Below are positions 24,220 through 33,319 of a DNA stretch of 64,000 nt, piece after piece. The stretch covers positions 1 to 64,000 of the forward strand of contig NZ_JAEFCB010000002.1 in the NCBI RefSeq assembly GCF_016405905.1. The letters are read 5' to 3'. Position numbers and translations under genes: made by a program. This DNA is from Variovorax sp. IB41. GTDB taxonomy: Bacteria > Pseudomonadota > Gammaproteobacteria > Burkholderiales > Burkholderiaceae_C. Each line of letters opens with the position of its first letter. The stretch's first letter is position 1. Under the pieces are notes generated by a model. The model ran no database searches. It worked only from the letters and a program-made list of their open reading frames with translations, and was not told the DNA's origin.

Positions 24220-25860
24220 ATGAGTGCAGTCCTCGACCCCCACGGTCACGCCCACGGCGACCACGCACACGACGGCCACGACGAGCATCACGCAGCGCCC
24301 ACCGGCTGGCGCCGCTGGGTCTTCGCGACCAACCACAAGGACATCGGCACGCTCTACCTGCTGTTCAGCTTCACGATGCTGATGGTGGGCGGCATCCTGG
24401 CCCTCCTGATCCGCGCCGAGCTGTTCCAGCCCGGGCTGCAACTGGTGAACCCCGAGCTCTTCAACCAGTTCACCACCATGCACGGCCTGATCATGGTGTT
24501 CGGCGCCATCATGCCGGCCTTCGTGGGCTTCGCGAACTGGATGATCCCGCTGCAGGTGGGCGCCTCCGACATGGCGTTCGCGCGCATGAACAACTTCAGC
24601 TTCTGGCTGCTGATTCCCGCGGCGCTGATGCTGGTGGGTTCGTTCTTCATGCCCGGCGGCGCACCGGCCGCGGGCTGGACGCTCTACGCGCCGCTCACGC
24701 TGCAGATGGGCCCCTCGATGGACGCCGGCATCTTCGCGATGCACATCATGGGCGCCTCCTCGATCATGGGTTCGATCAACATCATCGTGACCATCCTGAA
24801 CATGCGCGCTCCCGGCATGACGCTGATGAAGATGCCGATGTTCTGCTGGACCTGGCTCATCACCGCCTACCTGCTGATCGCCGTCATGCCCGTGCTCGCA
24901 GGCGCCATCACGATGACGCTGACCGACCGCCACTTCGGCACCAGCTTCTTCAACCCCGCCGGCGGCGGCGACCCGGTGATGTACCAGCACATCTTCTGGT
25001 TCTTCGGCCACCCCGAGGTCTACATCATGATCTTGCCGGCCTTCGGCATCATCAGCCAGGTGGTGCCGGCCTTCGCCCGCAAGAAACTCTTCGGCTACGC
25101 CTCGATGGTGTACGCCACCTCGTCGATCGCCATCCTGTCGTTCATCGTGTGGGCGCACCACATGTTCACGACCGGCATGCCGCTGACCGGTCAGCTGTTC
25201 TTCATGTACGCGACGATGCTGATCGCGGTGCCCACGGCCGTGAAGATCTTCAACTGGATCGCCACGATGTGGCAGGGCTCGATGACCTTCGAGACGCCCA
25301 TGCTGTTCGCGGTCGGCTTCATCTTCGTGTTCACGATGGGCGGCTTCACCGGCCTCATCCTGGCGGTCGCGCCGATCGACACGCAGTTGCAGGACACGTA
25401 TTACGTGGTGGCCCACTTCCACTACGTGCTGGTGGCCGGCTCGCTGTTCGCCATGTTCTCGGGCTTCTACTACTGGGTGCCCAAGTGGACCGGCGTGATG
25501 TACAACGAGACGCGCGGCAAGGTGCACTTCTGGTGGTCGCTGATCTCGTTCAACGTGACCTTCTTCCCGATGCACTTCCTGGGTCTCGCAGGCATGCCGC
25601 GGCGCTACGCCGACTACCCGATGCAGTTCGCCGACTTCAACGCGCTCGCGTCGGTCGGTGCCTTCTTCTTCGGTTTCGCGCAGGTGTACTTCTTCCTCTT
25701 CATCGTGCTGCCGACCATGCGCGGCAAGGGCGAGAAGGCTTCGCAGAAGCCGTGGGAAGCGGCGGAAGGCCTGGAGTGGGAAGTGCCCTCGCCGGCACCG
25801 TTCCACACCTTCGAGACCCCGCCCAAGCTCGATCCGACCGCCACCAAGGTGATCGGTTGA
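24220..25860 (+). CDS. ctaD: Cytochrome c oxidase subunit I
   Basis: A 546-residue heme-copper oxidase catalytic subunit with 12 helices. Visible marks: the low-spin heme ligand in [11 protein letters not shown], the CuB site with the His-Tyr cross-link segment [10 protein letters not shown], the paired CuB histidines in WAHHMFTTG, and [12 protein letters not shown] binding both hemes. The N-terminus has an unusual His-rich stretch ([17 protein letters not shown], residues 7-23) that could hold copper. It reduces oxygen to water while pumping protons in the inner membrane. Confidence 0.97.
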   Translation: MSAVLDPHGHAHGDHAHDGHDEHHAAPTGWRRWVFATNHKDIGTLYLLFSFTMLMVGGILALLIRAELFQPGLQLVNPELFNQFTTMHGLIMVFGAIMPAFVGFANWMIPLQVGASDMAFARMNNFSFWLLIPAALMLVGSFFMPGGAPAAGWTLYAPLTLQMGPSMDAGIFAMHIMGASSIMGSINIIVTILNMRAPGMTLMKMPMFCWTWLITAYLLIAVMPVLAGAITMTLTDRHFGTSFFNPAGGGDPVMYQHIFWFFGHPEVYIMILPAFGIISQVVPAFARKKLFGYASMVYATSSIAILSFIVWAHHMFTTGMPLTGQLFFMYATMLIAVPTAVKIFNWIATMWQGSMTFETPMLFAVGFIFVFTMGGFTGLILAVAPIDTQLQDTYYVVAHFHYVLVAGSLFAMFSGFYYWVPKWTGVMYNETRGKVHFWWSLISFNVTFFPMHFLGLAGMPRRYADYPMQFADFNALASVGAFFFGFAQVYFFLFIVLPTMRGKGEKASQKPWEAAEGLEWEVPSPAPFHTFETPPKLDPTATKVIG

Positions 25861-25874
25861 TCGACGGCACGACG

Positions 25875-25991
25875 ATGACGACACCCGAACAAAGAAAGAA
25901 CAACCGTCGCATGGGGCTCACGCTGGCCTCCATCGCGGTGATCTTCTTCATCGGCTTCATCGTGCGCATGGTCTTCTTCAGCGGTCGCTGA
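25875..25991 (+). CDS. Cytochrome oxidase small assembly protein (38 aa)
   Basis: A tiny gene in the 157-bp gap between ctaD and ctaG. ATG 25875 gives a 38-residue protein: charged N-terminus TTPEQRKNNRRMG, one transmembrane helix of about 20 residues, and the end FFSGR. The same arrangement and pattern (PEQ-K/R-N followed by one helix) is known at this locus in Burkholderiales as the oxidase small assembly protein. It is easily missed by gene finders. Confidence 0.8.
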   Translation: MTTPEQRKNNRRMGLTLASIAVIFFIGFIVRMVFFSGR

Positions 25992-26017
25992 CCGCCCACC
26001 GAACGGGAGCAGCATCC

Positions 26018-26644
26018 ATGAGTCTCGGCCAACGCATCCGCCGCGCCAATGTGCGCATGGTCGGCAAGCTCGCCGTCGTGACCTGCGGCATGTTCGCCTT
26101 CGGCTACGCCCTGGTGCCGATGTACCGCGCGATCTGCGAGATGACCGGCATCAACATCCTGGCGCTCTCCGAGCTCGAGGTGCCGGGCGGCGCGAGCGGC
26201 GGCAAGAACGTGCGCGTGCCCGACAACACGCAGGTCGACATGACCCGCACGATCAAGGTCGAGTTCGACTCCAACGTGCGCGGCGGCCTCTGGGACTTCA
26301 AGCCCGCGGAGCGGACCATCGAGGTGCACCCGGGCCAGCTCAACACGGTGATGTACGAGTTCCAGAACGTGCAGAACCGCCGCATGGCCGCGCAGGCCAT
26401 TCCGAGCTACGCGCCGCAGCAGGCCGCGCCCTATTTCAACAAGCTCGAGTGCTTCTGCTTCAACCAGTACACGCTCGATCCGGGCGAGAAGAAGCAGTGG
26501 CCGGTCGCGTTCGTGATCGACCCGAAGATCTCCAAGGACGTGAAGACCATCACGCTGTCGTACACCTTCTTCGAGGTGGGCGGCAAGACGCCAGCGGCGC
26601 CGGTGGCCGCAGTCACGAGCACCGCCAATGAGCCGCGCTCGTGA
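26018..26644 (+). CDS. ctaG: Cytochrome c oxidase assembly protein CtaG/Cox11
   Basis: A 208-residue copper chaperone: a single membrane helix (about 16-35), then a periplasmic immunoglobulin-like domain with the copper motif CFCFNQ (145-150) and the conserved Cys40 near the membrane. Cox11 inserts CuB into subunit I. Ribosome-binding site ACGGGAGCA precedes the ATG. Its stop codon overlaps the start of the DUF2970 gene (TGATG). Confidence 0.95.
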   Translation: MSLGQRIRRANVRMVGKLAVVTCGMFAFGYALVPMYRAICEMTGINILALSELEVPGGASGGKNVRVPDNTQVDMTRTIKVEFDSNVRGGLWDFKPAERTIEVHPGQLNTVMYEFQNVQNRRMAAQAIPSYAPQQAAPYFNKLECFCFNQYTLDPGEKKQWPVAFVIDPKISKDVKTITLSYTFFEVGGKTPAAPVAAVTSTANEPRS

Positions 26645-26859
26645 TGGCCGCTGCGCCATCGAACAAGCCGAAGGCCACGCTGTGGGACACGGTGAAGGCG
26701 GTGGGCTGGTCGTTCTTCGGCGTTCGCAAGAACAGCGCCTACCGGGAAGACCTGGGCAAGCTGAATCCGTTGCACATCATCGCGGTGGCATTCGCCCTGG
26801 TGATCGTCTTCGTCGTCGGGCTGGTGCTGCTGGTGCGGCATGTGGCTGGCACGGCCTGA
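26644..26859 (+). CDS. DUF2970 single-helix membrane protein
   Basis: A 71-residue protein beginning MAAAPSNKPKATLWDTVKAV, with the family core SFFGVRKNSAYREDLGKLNP and one C-terminal transmembrane helix (IIAVAFALVIVFVVGLVLL). ATG shares one base with the ctaG stop. DUF2970 is constant between ctaG and coxC in betaproteobacteria, implying a part in oxidase assembly or a subunit IV-like role; no function is proven. Confidence 0.88.
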   Translation: MAAAPSNKPKATLWDTVKAVGWSFFGVRKNSAYREDLGKLNPLHIIAVAFALVIVFVVGLVLLVRHVAGTA

Positions 26860-26920
26860 AGAAAACCCACGACACACTGAATCCATTGAATCGAGAGAAG
26901 AAAGAAAGCCAGGAGCTGAT

Positions 26921-27802
26921 ATGAGTTCAACCACCCACGGCACCACGCCCTACTACTTCGTGCCCGGACCATCGGCCTATCCGGTCATGGCGGCGACCGG
27001 CCTGTTCTTCGTGATCCTCGGTGCGGCGCAATGGATCAACGGCCACGAATGGGGCGCCTGGTCGCTCGCGGCCGGCATGCTCGGCTGGCTCGGCACGCTC
27101 TTCGTGTGGTTCCGCGCGGCCATCGGCGAGAGCGAAGGCGGCCAGTACGGCCACAAGGTCGACCTCTCGTTCCGCTGGAGCATGAGCTGGTTCATCTTCT
27201 CCGAAGTGATGTTCTTCGGCGCCTTCTTTACTGCGCTCTGGTGGGCCCGCACCCACTCGCTGCCGGCACTCGGTAGCCTGGACAACGCGATCCTCTGGCC
27301 GGACTTCAAGGCCGTGTGGCCGAGCGTTGCCGCCGGTGCGACTGCATCGCCGGCCGACATCGTCGAGCCGTTCCAGACCGTGGGTCCGTTCTGGCTGCCC
27401 ACCATCAACACCGCGCTCCTGCTGAGCTCAGGCGTGACGCTCACCATCGCCCACCACGCGCTGCGTGCCGGCCATCGTGCGCAGACCATCCGCTTCATGT
27501 GGCTCACCGTGCTCCTGGGCGTGATCTTCCTGGGCGTTCAGGGCTACGAGTACCACCACCTGTACACCGAACTGAACCTGAAGCTCAGCTCGGGCACCTA
27601 CGGCTCGACCTTCTTCATGCTCACCGGCTTCCACGGCCTGCACGTGTTCATCGGCATGCTGATGCTGCTGTTCATCACGCTGCGCCTGCAGAAGGGCCAC
27701 TTCACGCCCGAGCGCCACTTCGGCTTCGAGGGCGCGGCCTGGTACTGGCACTTCGTGGACGTGGTGTGGCTGGGTCTCTACATGCTGGTCTATTGGCTTT
27801 GA
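26921..27802 (+). CDS. coxC: Cytochrome c oxidase subunit III
   Basis: A 293-residue protein with seven membrane helices. Marks: YGHKVDLSFRWSMSWFIFSE and the C-terminal GFHGLHVFIGMLMLL and AAWYWHFVDVVWLGLY. Subunit III stabilises subunit I and the proton pump. Starts after AGGAGCTGAT. Last plus-strand gene before a bidirectional terminator. Confidence 0.96.
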   Translation: MSSTTHGTTPYYFVPGPSAYPVMAATGLFFVILGAAQWINGHEWGAWSLAAGMLGWLGTLFVWFRAAIGESEGGQYGHKVDLSFRWSMSWFIFSEVMFFGAFFTALWWARTHSLPALGSLDNAILWPDFKAVWPSVAAGATASPADIVEPFQTVGPFWLPTINTALLLSSGVTLTIAHHALRAGHRAQTIRFMWLTVLLGVIFLGVQGYEYHHLYTELNLKLSSGTYGSTFFMLTGFHGLHVFIGMLMLLFITLRLQKGHFTPERHFGFEGAAWYWHFVDVVWLGLYMLVYWL

Positions 27803-27826
27803 GCGAAGAACCTCGCGGCATTCCAG

Positions 27827-27853
27827 AAAAAAGGCGCCGTAAGGCGCCTTTTT
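27827..27853. terminator. Bidirectional terminator after coxC
   Basis: AAAAAAGGCGCC-GTAA-GGCGCCTTTTT: a 6-bp GC stem extended by A/T pairs, with a T-run on both strands. It ends the coxB-coxC operon and, on the other strand, the short twin-transmembrane gene at 27880. Confidence 0.85.
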
Positions 27854-27879
27854 CATGGTTCTCGTGGAACGAGCACCAT

Positions 27880-28101
27880 CTACTTGCCGAGCGGGAGCCC
27901 GGTGGGCTGGATGTAGCCGAGTTTCCAGGCGAGCAGCATGCAGAGGAACAAAAACACCGACAGGCCGATCCGAAAGGTGAGCGCGCGCGCCATGCCGCCG
28001 CTCTTGGCGCGCCCATTGCGCCCGTCCTTCAGCATGAAGTACAGCGCAAATCCGAGGCTCGCGAAGATGCCCAGGAACACCAGGGCGACGAAATATTTCA
28101 T
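27880..28101 (-). CDS. Small two-helix membrane protein (DUF2909, twin transmembrane)
   Basis: A 73-residue protein with two hydrophobic helices (about 3-24 and 45-65) joined by a basic loop (KDGRNGRAKSGGMAR). It fits the DUF2909 twin-transmembrane family found beside SURF1 in betaproteobacterial oxidase clusters. It is the only minus-strand gene inside the cluster, divergent from SURF1 with a 36-bp gap. An ATG at 28110 would add three residues. Confidence 0.78.
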   Translation of the reverse strand: MKYFVALVFLGIFASLGFALYFMLKDGRNGRAKSGGMARALTFRIGLSVFLFLCMLLAWKLGYIQPTGLPLGK

Positions 28102-28137
28102 GACCCGCATTATCGGCCGCACGCCCCGTCCTCTCCA

Positions 28138-28980
28138 GTGATCCCTGAACCCCTGAACAGCGAAGCGCCGCGCCGCCCTGGCCGCTTCTGGCTCGTCACC
28201 ATCGCGGCCGTCCTGACGGTGGCCGCCACCGTCTCGCTGGGCCGCTGGCAGCTCTCGCGCGCCGCGCAGAAAGAAGCGCTGCAGGCCAGCATCGACGCCG
28301 AAAAGCAGAAGCCCGCGCTCGACCAGGCCGAGTTCCTGGCACTGCCGCAGGCCAGCGATTCGCTGCACCGCCCGGTGCGCCTGCGCGGCCTCTGGCTCAC
28401 GCCGCAGACGGTGTACCTGGACAACCGCCAGATGCACGGCGTGCCCGGCTTCTACGTGCTCACGCCCTTCGCCCTCGAAGGCACCGAGCAGACGGTGATG
28501 ATCCAGCGCGGCTGGGTGCAGCGCAATTTCGTCGACCGCACGAAGCTCGGGGCGGTCGAAACGCCGGCCGGCATCGTCGAGGTCACGGGGCTGATCGAGC
28601 CGCCGCCGAGCCACCTGCTCGAGCTGGGCACACCGTCGGGCGCCGCCGCTTCGGCGCCCGCTCTGGCGGCATCTGCTGCCGCGCCAGCACCGGCCGCCGA
28701 GGGGTCTTCGTCCATCCGGCAAAATCTCGACCTGGAGGCGTTCCGTGCCGAGACCAAGCTGCCGCTGCGAACCGATGTGTCGCTGCAGCAGACCGGGCCG
28801 GCCTCCGAGGGCCTGCAGCGCGACTGGCCGGCCCCGGCGCTGGGCTTGGAGAGGCACTACGGTTACGCATTCCAGTGGTTCGGCCTCTCGGCCCTCGTCG
28901 TCATCCTCTATGTCTGGTTCCAATTCATCACCCCCTTCCGCCGCTCGCGGCGCCGTGCACGCGATGAACGCCGCCTCTGA
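28138..28980 (+). CDS. SURF1 family oxidase assembly protein
   Basis: A 280-residue protein with the SURF1 plan: N-terminal helix (about 17-37) followed by LGRWQLSRAAQKEAL, periplasmic core with LRGLWL, VYLDNRQMHGVPGFYVLTPF and QRGWV, and a C-terminal helix ending in VWFQF. An Ala/Pro-rich insert lies near 165-190. SURF1 helps place heme A in subunit I. The only reasonable start is GTG 28138, giving IPEPLNSEAPRR next. The following gene starts inside its last codons. Confidence 0.88.
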   Translation: MIPEPLNSEAPRRPGRFWLVTIAAVLTVAATVSLGRWQLSRAAQKEALQASIDAEKQKPALDQAEFLALPQASDSLHRPVRLRGLWLTPQTVYLDNRQMHGVPGFYVLTPFALEGTEQTVMIQRGWVQRNFVDRTKLGAVETPAGIVEVTGLIEPPPSHLLELGTPSGAAASAPALAASAAAPAPAAEGSSSIRQNLDLEAFRAETKLPLRTDVSLQQTGPASEGLQRDWPAPALGLERHYGYAFQWFGLSALVVILYVWFQFITPFRRSRRRARDERRL

Positions 28981-29647
28981 CGAACCGCTGGGCCTGACGG
29001 TGCATTCGATGCCGTCGCCGAACCAGGCGCTCGACGGCGCCGAGGGCCGGCGCACGGTTGTCGGACGCTGGAAGATGATCGCGGTGCTGCTGATGTGCGC
29101 GGCGCCCGTCATCGCGTCGTACTTCACCTACTACGTGATCCGCCCCGAGGGCCGCAGCGTCTACGGCGAACTGATCAACCCGCAGCGCGAACTGCCCCGG
29201 CTGACCGCCACCGACCGCAACGGCGCGCCGGTCGACGTCGCCACGCTCAAGGGCCAGTGGCTCCTGGTCGCGGTGGCCGATGCCGCCTGCGACGCGCTGT
29301 GCGAGCAGCAGCTGTACCTGCAGCGGCAACTGCGCGAGAGCCTGGGCCGCGAGAAGGACCGCATGGACCGCGTCTGGCTCGTGAGCGACGCCGCCCCCAT
29401 CCCCGAGCGACTGAACAACGGCCTGCATGGCGCGACGGTGCTGCGCGTGCCGGCCGACCAGTTGGCCAAGTGGCTCGCCCCCGTTTCCGGTCACGCCCTC
29501 ACCGAGCACCTCTATGTGGTCGACCCGATGGGCAACTGGATGATGCGTTTCCCCGCGCGCATGGACGCCGCCGGCGCGAGCCGCGCCAAACGCGACATCG
29601 ATCGCCTGCTGCGCGCGTCCTCGTCGTGGGATGAACCCGGCCGCTGA
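28964..29647 (+). CDS. SCO-like membrane-anchored protein of the oxidase cluster
   Basis: A 227-residue protein with one membrane helix (about 37-57) and a periplasmic thioredoxin-like domain. It carries CDALC (Cys109-Cys113), the CxxxC spacing of SCO copper chaperones, and a strand ending YVVDPMGNWMMRFP where SCO proteins have the bound-metal His region. I see no SCO-type DHS/DHT histidine. The gene overlaps SURF1 by 17 bp and precedes ctaA. It may be a thiol reductase or a divergent SCO protein; a true SCO gene lies 2 kb downstream. Confidence 0.7.
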   Translation: MNAASDEPLGLTVHSMPSPNQALDGAEGRRTVVGRWKMIAVLLMCAAPVIASYFTYYVIRPEGRSVYGELINPQRELPRLTATDRNGAPVDVATLKGQWLLVAVADAACDALCEQQLYLQRQLRESLGREKDRMDRVWLVSDAAPIPERLNNGLHGATVLRVPADQLAKWLAPVSGHALTEHLYVVDPMGNWMMRFPARMDAAGASRAKRDIDRLLRASSSWDEPGR

Positions 29648-29654
29648 CTTGCCC

Positions 29655-30881
29655 ATGACGGACACGAGCTCCCTGTACGACCTCGCACCGATCGCCTGGC
29701 TGATGGCGGCCGGCGTGCTGATCGCGCTCGGGCCGCTCATCTGGGTGTGGCGCCGCAACGCGGGGCACGGCCCGGCGCGGCGGTTGCATGCGCTGACGGT
29801 GCTCACGCTGTTCCTCACCTTCGACCTCACGCTCTTCGGCGCCTTCACGCGCCTGACCGATTCGGGCCTGGGCTGCCCCGACTGGCCCGGCTGCTACGGC
29901 AATGCCAGCCCGGTCGGCGCGCGGCACGAGATCGCGATGGCCCAGTCGGCCCAGCCGACCGGGCCGGTGACGCACAGCAAGGCGTGGGTGGAGATGGTCC
30001 ATCGCTATCTGGCGACCGGCGTGGGCGTGCTGATCCTGACGCTGGCCGGTGCGACCTGGATCGTGCGGCGGCGTCAGTCGCGCCAGCCCGCGGCGCCGAC
30101 GGATGGCGACCATGCCACGCTCAGCGCATGGTGGCCGGCGGCGACGTTGGTCTGGGTGTGCCTGCAGGGCGCTTTCGGCGCGATGACCGTCACCTGGAAG
30201 CTCTTCCCCGCGATCGTCACGTTGCACCTGCTCGGCGCCGTCGTGCTGCTCGCGTTGTTATGCATTCAGGCGGTTCGCTATCGACAGGTTGCCGCAGACC
30301 GTTTGCCGACCCCGGTATCGCCGATGCTGCGCAACGGCCTGATCGCGACCACCGTCTTGCTCGTGCTGCAGATCGCGCTCGGCGGCTGGGTCAGCACCAA
30401 CTACGCGGTGCTGGCCTGCACCCAGTTCCCGACCTGCCAGGGCAGCTGGTGGCCGCCGATGAATTTCGCGCAGGGCTTCGAGATCTGGCGCCACCTGGGC
30501 GTGACCGGCGGCGGCCAGCCGCTCGATTTCTCGGCGCTCACCGCCATTCACTACGCGCACCGGTTGATGGCCTACGCGGTCTTCGTCGCGCTCGGCGTGC
30601 TCGCCTGGCGCCTGCGCCGCAGCGACACGCTGCGCCCGCAGGCCCATTGGCTGGCCGGCCTGGCGCTGCTCCAGCTCGCCACGGGCCTGGGCAACGTGCT
30701 GCTCGGCTGGCCGCTGGCCGCAGCGGTGCTCCACACCGGCGGTGCCGCGGCGCTGGCCGTGGTGCTGACCTGGGCGCTGTGCGAGAGCCGCCGCGAGGCC
30801 GCCGCAACGGCCACGGCGCGTGCCGACGACAATGCACGCGGTACCTCCACGACCCCCACCTCGAAGAAAGCCCCTGCGTGA
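29655..30881 (+). CDS. ctaA: Heme A synthase (CtaA/COX15)
   Basis: A 408-residue eight-helix membrane protein with COX15 marks: [19 protein letters not shown] near residue 60, [12 protein letters not shown], the second-half [20 protein letters not shown], and [13 protein letters not shown]. The paired histidines bind heme; the two Cys pairs sit in periplasmic loops. It oxidises the heme O methyl to heme A. An upstream in-frame ATG at 29631 overlaps the previous gene and is an alternative start. Coupled to ctaB by a 4-bp overlap. Confidence 0.93.
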   Translation: MTDTSSLYDLAPIAWLMAAGVLIALGPLIWVWRRNAGHGPARRLHALTVLTLFLTFDLTLFGAFTRLTDSGLGCPDWPGCYGNASPVGARHEIAMAQSAQPTGPVTHSKAWVEMVHRYLATGVGVLILTLAGATWIVRRRQSRQPAAPTDGDHATLSAWWPAATLVWVCLQGAFGAMTVTWKLFPAIVTLHLLGAVVLLALLCIQAVRYRQVAADRLPTPVSPMLRNGLIATTVLLVLQIALGGWVSTNYAVLACTQFPTCQGSWWPPMNFAQGFEIWRHLGVTGGGQPLDFSALTAIHYAHRLMAYAVFVALGVLAWRLRRSDTLRPQAHWLAGLALLQLATGLGNVLLGWPLAAAVLHTGGAAALAVVLTWALCESRREAAATATARADDNARGTSTTPTSKKAPA

Positions 30882-31783
30882 GCACCCCGATTCCCGTTCA
30901 GCACACCAGCACCGCGAACGTGCTGCGCCAGTTCTACGCGCTGACCAAGCCGCGCGTGGTGCAGCTGATCGTGTTCTGCGCGCTGATCGGCATGGTGCTC
31001 GCCGTGCCCGGACTTCCCTCGTGGTTCGACGTGCAGCGTGCCGTCCTCGCGTGCATCGGCATCTGGCTGGTGGCCGGCGCGGCGGCGGCGTTCAACTGCC
31101 TGGTCGAGAAGGGCATCGATGCCAAGATGAAGCGCACCGCCTGGCGGCCCACCGCGCGCGGGCAGCTGAGCGACATGCAGGCGCTGGTGTTCTCGGCCCT
31201 GTTGTGCGCGGCCGGGTCGGCGCTGCTTTGGTTCACGGTCAACCCGCTCACGATGTGGCTGACCTTCGCCACCTTCGTCGGCTATGCGGTGATCTACACG
31301 GTGATCCTGAAGCCGCTGACGCCGCAGAACATCGTGATCGGCGGCGCCTCGGGCGCGATGCCGCCGGTGCTGGGCTGGGCCGCGATGACGGGCGACGTGG
31401 GCCCCGAGGCGCTGATCCTCTTTCTCATCATCTTCCTGTGGACGCCGCCGCACTTCTGGGCGCTCGCGCTCTACCGCGTCGAGGACTACCGCAAGGCGGG
31501 CCTGCCGATGCTGCCGGTCACGCACGGCAACGAGTTCACGCGGCTGCAGGTGCTGCTCTACACCTTCATTCTTTTCGCGGCGTGCCTCATGCCCTTCATC
31601 TACGGCATGAGCGGCTGGCTGTACCTGGCGGTCGCAGTGGCCGTGAGCATCGGTTTCACGGGCTATGCGTTCGCGCTCTGGCGCAACTACTCCGACACGC
31701 TCGCGCGCAAGACCTTCCGGTTTTCGCTGATCCACCTGAGCGTGCTGTTCCTGGCGCTGCTCGTGGATCACTACCTCCATTGA
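30878..31783 (+). CDS. ctaB: Heme O synthase (protoheme IX farnesyltransferase)
   Basis: A 301-residue UbiA-family membrane prenyltransferase. The prenyl-diphosphate site reads [19 protein letters not shown]; also [20 protein letters not shown], diagnostic of COX10/CtaB. It adds the farnesyl tail to heme B for the aa3 oxidase. Start is GTG 30878, overlapping the ctaA stop (GTGA), which fixes translational coupling. Confidence 0.94.
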   Translation: MSTPIPVQHTSTANVLRQFYALTKPRVVQLIVFCALIGMVLAVPGLPSWFDVQRAVLACIGIWLVAGAAAAFNCLVEKGIDAKMKRTAWRPTARGQLSDMQALVFSALLCAAGSALLWFTVNPLTMWLTFATFVGYAVIYTVILKPLTPQNIVIGGASGAMPPVLGWAAMTGDVGPEALILFLIIFLWTPPHFWALALYRVEDYRKAGLPMLPVTHGNEFTRLQVLLYTFILFAACLMPFIYGMSGWLYLAVAVAVSIGFTGYAFALWRNYSDTLARKTFRFSLIHLSVLFLALLVDHYLH

Positions 31784-31802
31784 ATTGAACACTCCTCGTC
31801 CC

Positions 31803-32408
31803 ATGAACAAGCGCAACGCTCTGAAACTGATCGCCGGCGGCCTGGCCGTGGCAGCGCTGGGCGTGGGGCTCGCGGCCTGCAGCGAGACCAAGCAGAGCTT
31901 CAATGCGGTCGACATCACCGGCGCCGACTACGCCAGGGACTTCTCGCTGAAGGACGCCGACGGCAAGGTCCGCACCATGGCCGACTTCAAGGGCAAGGCA
32001 GTGGTGCTGTTCTTCGGCTACGCGCAATGCCCCGACGTCTGCCCGACCACCATGACCGAGATGGCGCAGGTCAAGCAGCAGCTGGGCAAGGACGGCGACA
32101 AGCTGCAGGTGCTGTTCGTCACCGTCGATCCGGCGCGCGACACGCCCGAGGTCATGAAGGCCTACATGGGCGCGTTCGACCCGAACTTCGTCGCGCTGAT
32201 CCCGACGGCCGACGAGCTCGTCGCGACCGCCAAGGACTTCAAGGTCTACTACAAGAAGGTGGACGGCAAGACGCCCACCAGCTATTCGATGGACCACTCG
32301 GCCGCCAGTTTCATCTACGACCCGCAGGGCCGGCTGCGGCTCTACGCGCGCTATGGCGCGGGCGTGCCGTCGATGGTGTCGGACCTGAAGACGCTGATCG
32401 GTTCCTGA
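31803..32408 (+). CDS. SCO1/SenC family copper chaperone lipoprotein
   Basis: A 201-residue lipoprotein: signal peptide with lipobox LAAC (Cys26), then a thioredoxin fold carrying the copper ligands Cys76, Cys80 (CPDVCPTT) and His166 (DHSA). SCO proteins load or reduce the CuA centre of subunit II. Twenty bp after ctaB, at the end of the heme-synthesis operon. The ATG at 31785 upstream would spoil the signal peptide. Confidence 0.93.
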   Translation: MNKRNALKLIAGGLAVAALGVGLAACSETKQSFNAVDITGADYARDFSLKDADGKVRTMADFKGKAVVLFFGYAQCPDVCPTTMTEMAQVKQQLGKDGDKLQVLFVTVDPARDTPEVMKAYMGAFDPNFVALIPTADELVATAKDFKVYYKKVDGKTPTSYSMDHSAASFIYDPQGRLRLYARYGAGVPSMVSDLKTLIGS

Positions 32409-32420
32409 GGAGGCCGGCCC

Positions 32421-33272
32421 GTGGACGCTGCTGCTGCCGCTGGCGTGGTCGTCGCATCGGTCGATCACCTGAAGGCGCGCAAGGGCGCCTTCCGCATCGC
32501 GCTCATTCCGCCCGAGGTGCTGCGCGCCCTCAACGACGGGCTGCTCGAGACGGTCAATCTCAACGAATTCATGGCGCTCGAGTTGCCGCAGCTGGCGCGC
32601 AGCATCGCGGGCCATGTCGGGCTCGATGGGGCAAGCGAACGGTTGGCCGACACCATCGCCATGCTCGGCGCCTTCAAGCCGATGCAGCGGCACACCCACA
32701 TCGCCCGCGCGCTCTATGACCTGACAGCGCTTCATGCCGAGCGCGATGCCGTCGCGCACCGGCTGGCCACGCATGCGAGCGACGTGGCGCGCTGCTGGGC
32801 GGCGCAGTGGGTCACCCTCTCCGGGCTGCCTTTGCCGGCACAGCTCGAAGCCGTGCGCCGCTTCGCCGCCGATTCGCATTTCGGCGTGCGCGAGATCGCC
32901 TGGATGGCGGTGCGCGACGCGGTCATCGCCTCGCTGGATGAGGCGCTCGCGCTGCTGCAGCCGTGGGTGTTCGATGCCGACCCGAACATCCGCCGCTTCG
33001 CCAGCGAACTCACGCGGCCGCGCGGCGTGTGGTGCGCGCAGATCGAGGCGCTCAAGGCCGAGCCCTGGCGTGCCTTGCCGCTGCTCGAGCCGCTGCGGGC
33101 GGACGGCAGCCGCTATGTGCAGAACTCGGTGGCAAACTGGCTCAACGACGCGAGCAAGACGCAAGGGGAGTGGGTCGACAAGCTCTGCAAGCGCTGGGTC
33201 GCGGAATCGGACACCGATGCGACGCGATACATCGCGAAGCGGGCGTTGCGGACGCTGTCCAAAGGCCCATGA
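32421..33272 (+). CDS. HEAT-repeat protein, AlkC/AlkD-like DNA alkylation repair family
   Basis: A 283-residue all-helical protein starting at GTG 32421 after GAGGAGGCCGGCCC. Repeated helical pairs such as HFGVREIAWMAVRDAVI, DPNIRRFASELTRPRGVWC and RYVQNSVANWLNDASK match the HEAT architecture of bacterial DNA alkylation repair proteins, which excise 3- and 7-alkylpurines. The catalytic residues were not verified. Located 12 bp after sco; the reason for placement next to the oxidase genes is not obvious. Confidence 0.75.
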   Translation: MDAAAAAGVVVASVDHLKARKGAFRIALIPPEVLRALNDGLLETVNLNEFMALELPQLARSIAGHVGLDGASERLADTIAMLGAFKPMQRHTHIARALYDLTALHAERDAVAHRLATHASDVARCWAAQWVTLSGLPLPAQLEAVRRFAADSHFGVREIAWMAVRDAVIASLDEALALLQPWVFDADPNIRRFASELTRPRGVWCAQIEALKAEPWRALPLLEPLRADGSRYVQNSVANWLNDASKTQGEWVDKLCKRWVAESDTDATRYIAKRALRTLSKGP

Positions 33273-33299
33273 AAAAAGCCCGGCAGTGCCGGGCTTTTT
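33273..33299. terminator. Bidirectional terminator between the HEAT-repeat gene and rpoH
   Basis: AAAAAGCCCGGCA-G-TGCCGGGCTTTTT, a perfect 13-bp arm pair. It serves the convergent HEAT-repeat gene (plus) and rpoH (minus). Confidence 0.88.
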
Positions 33300-33319
33300 G
33301 CTGGATGGAAGAGGGTGGC

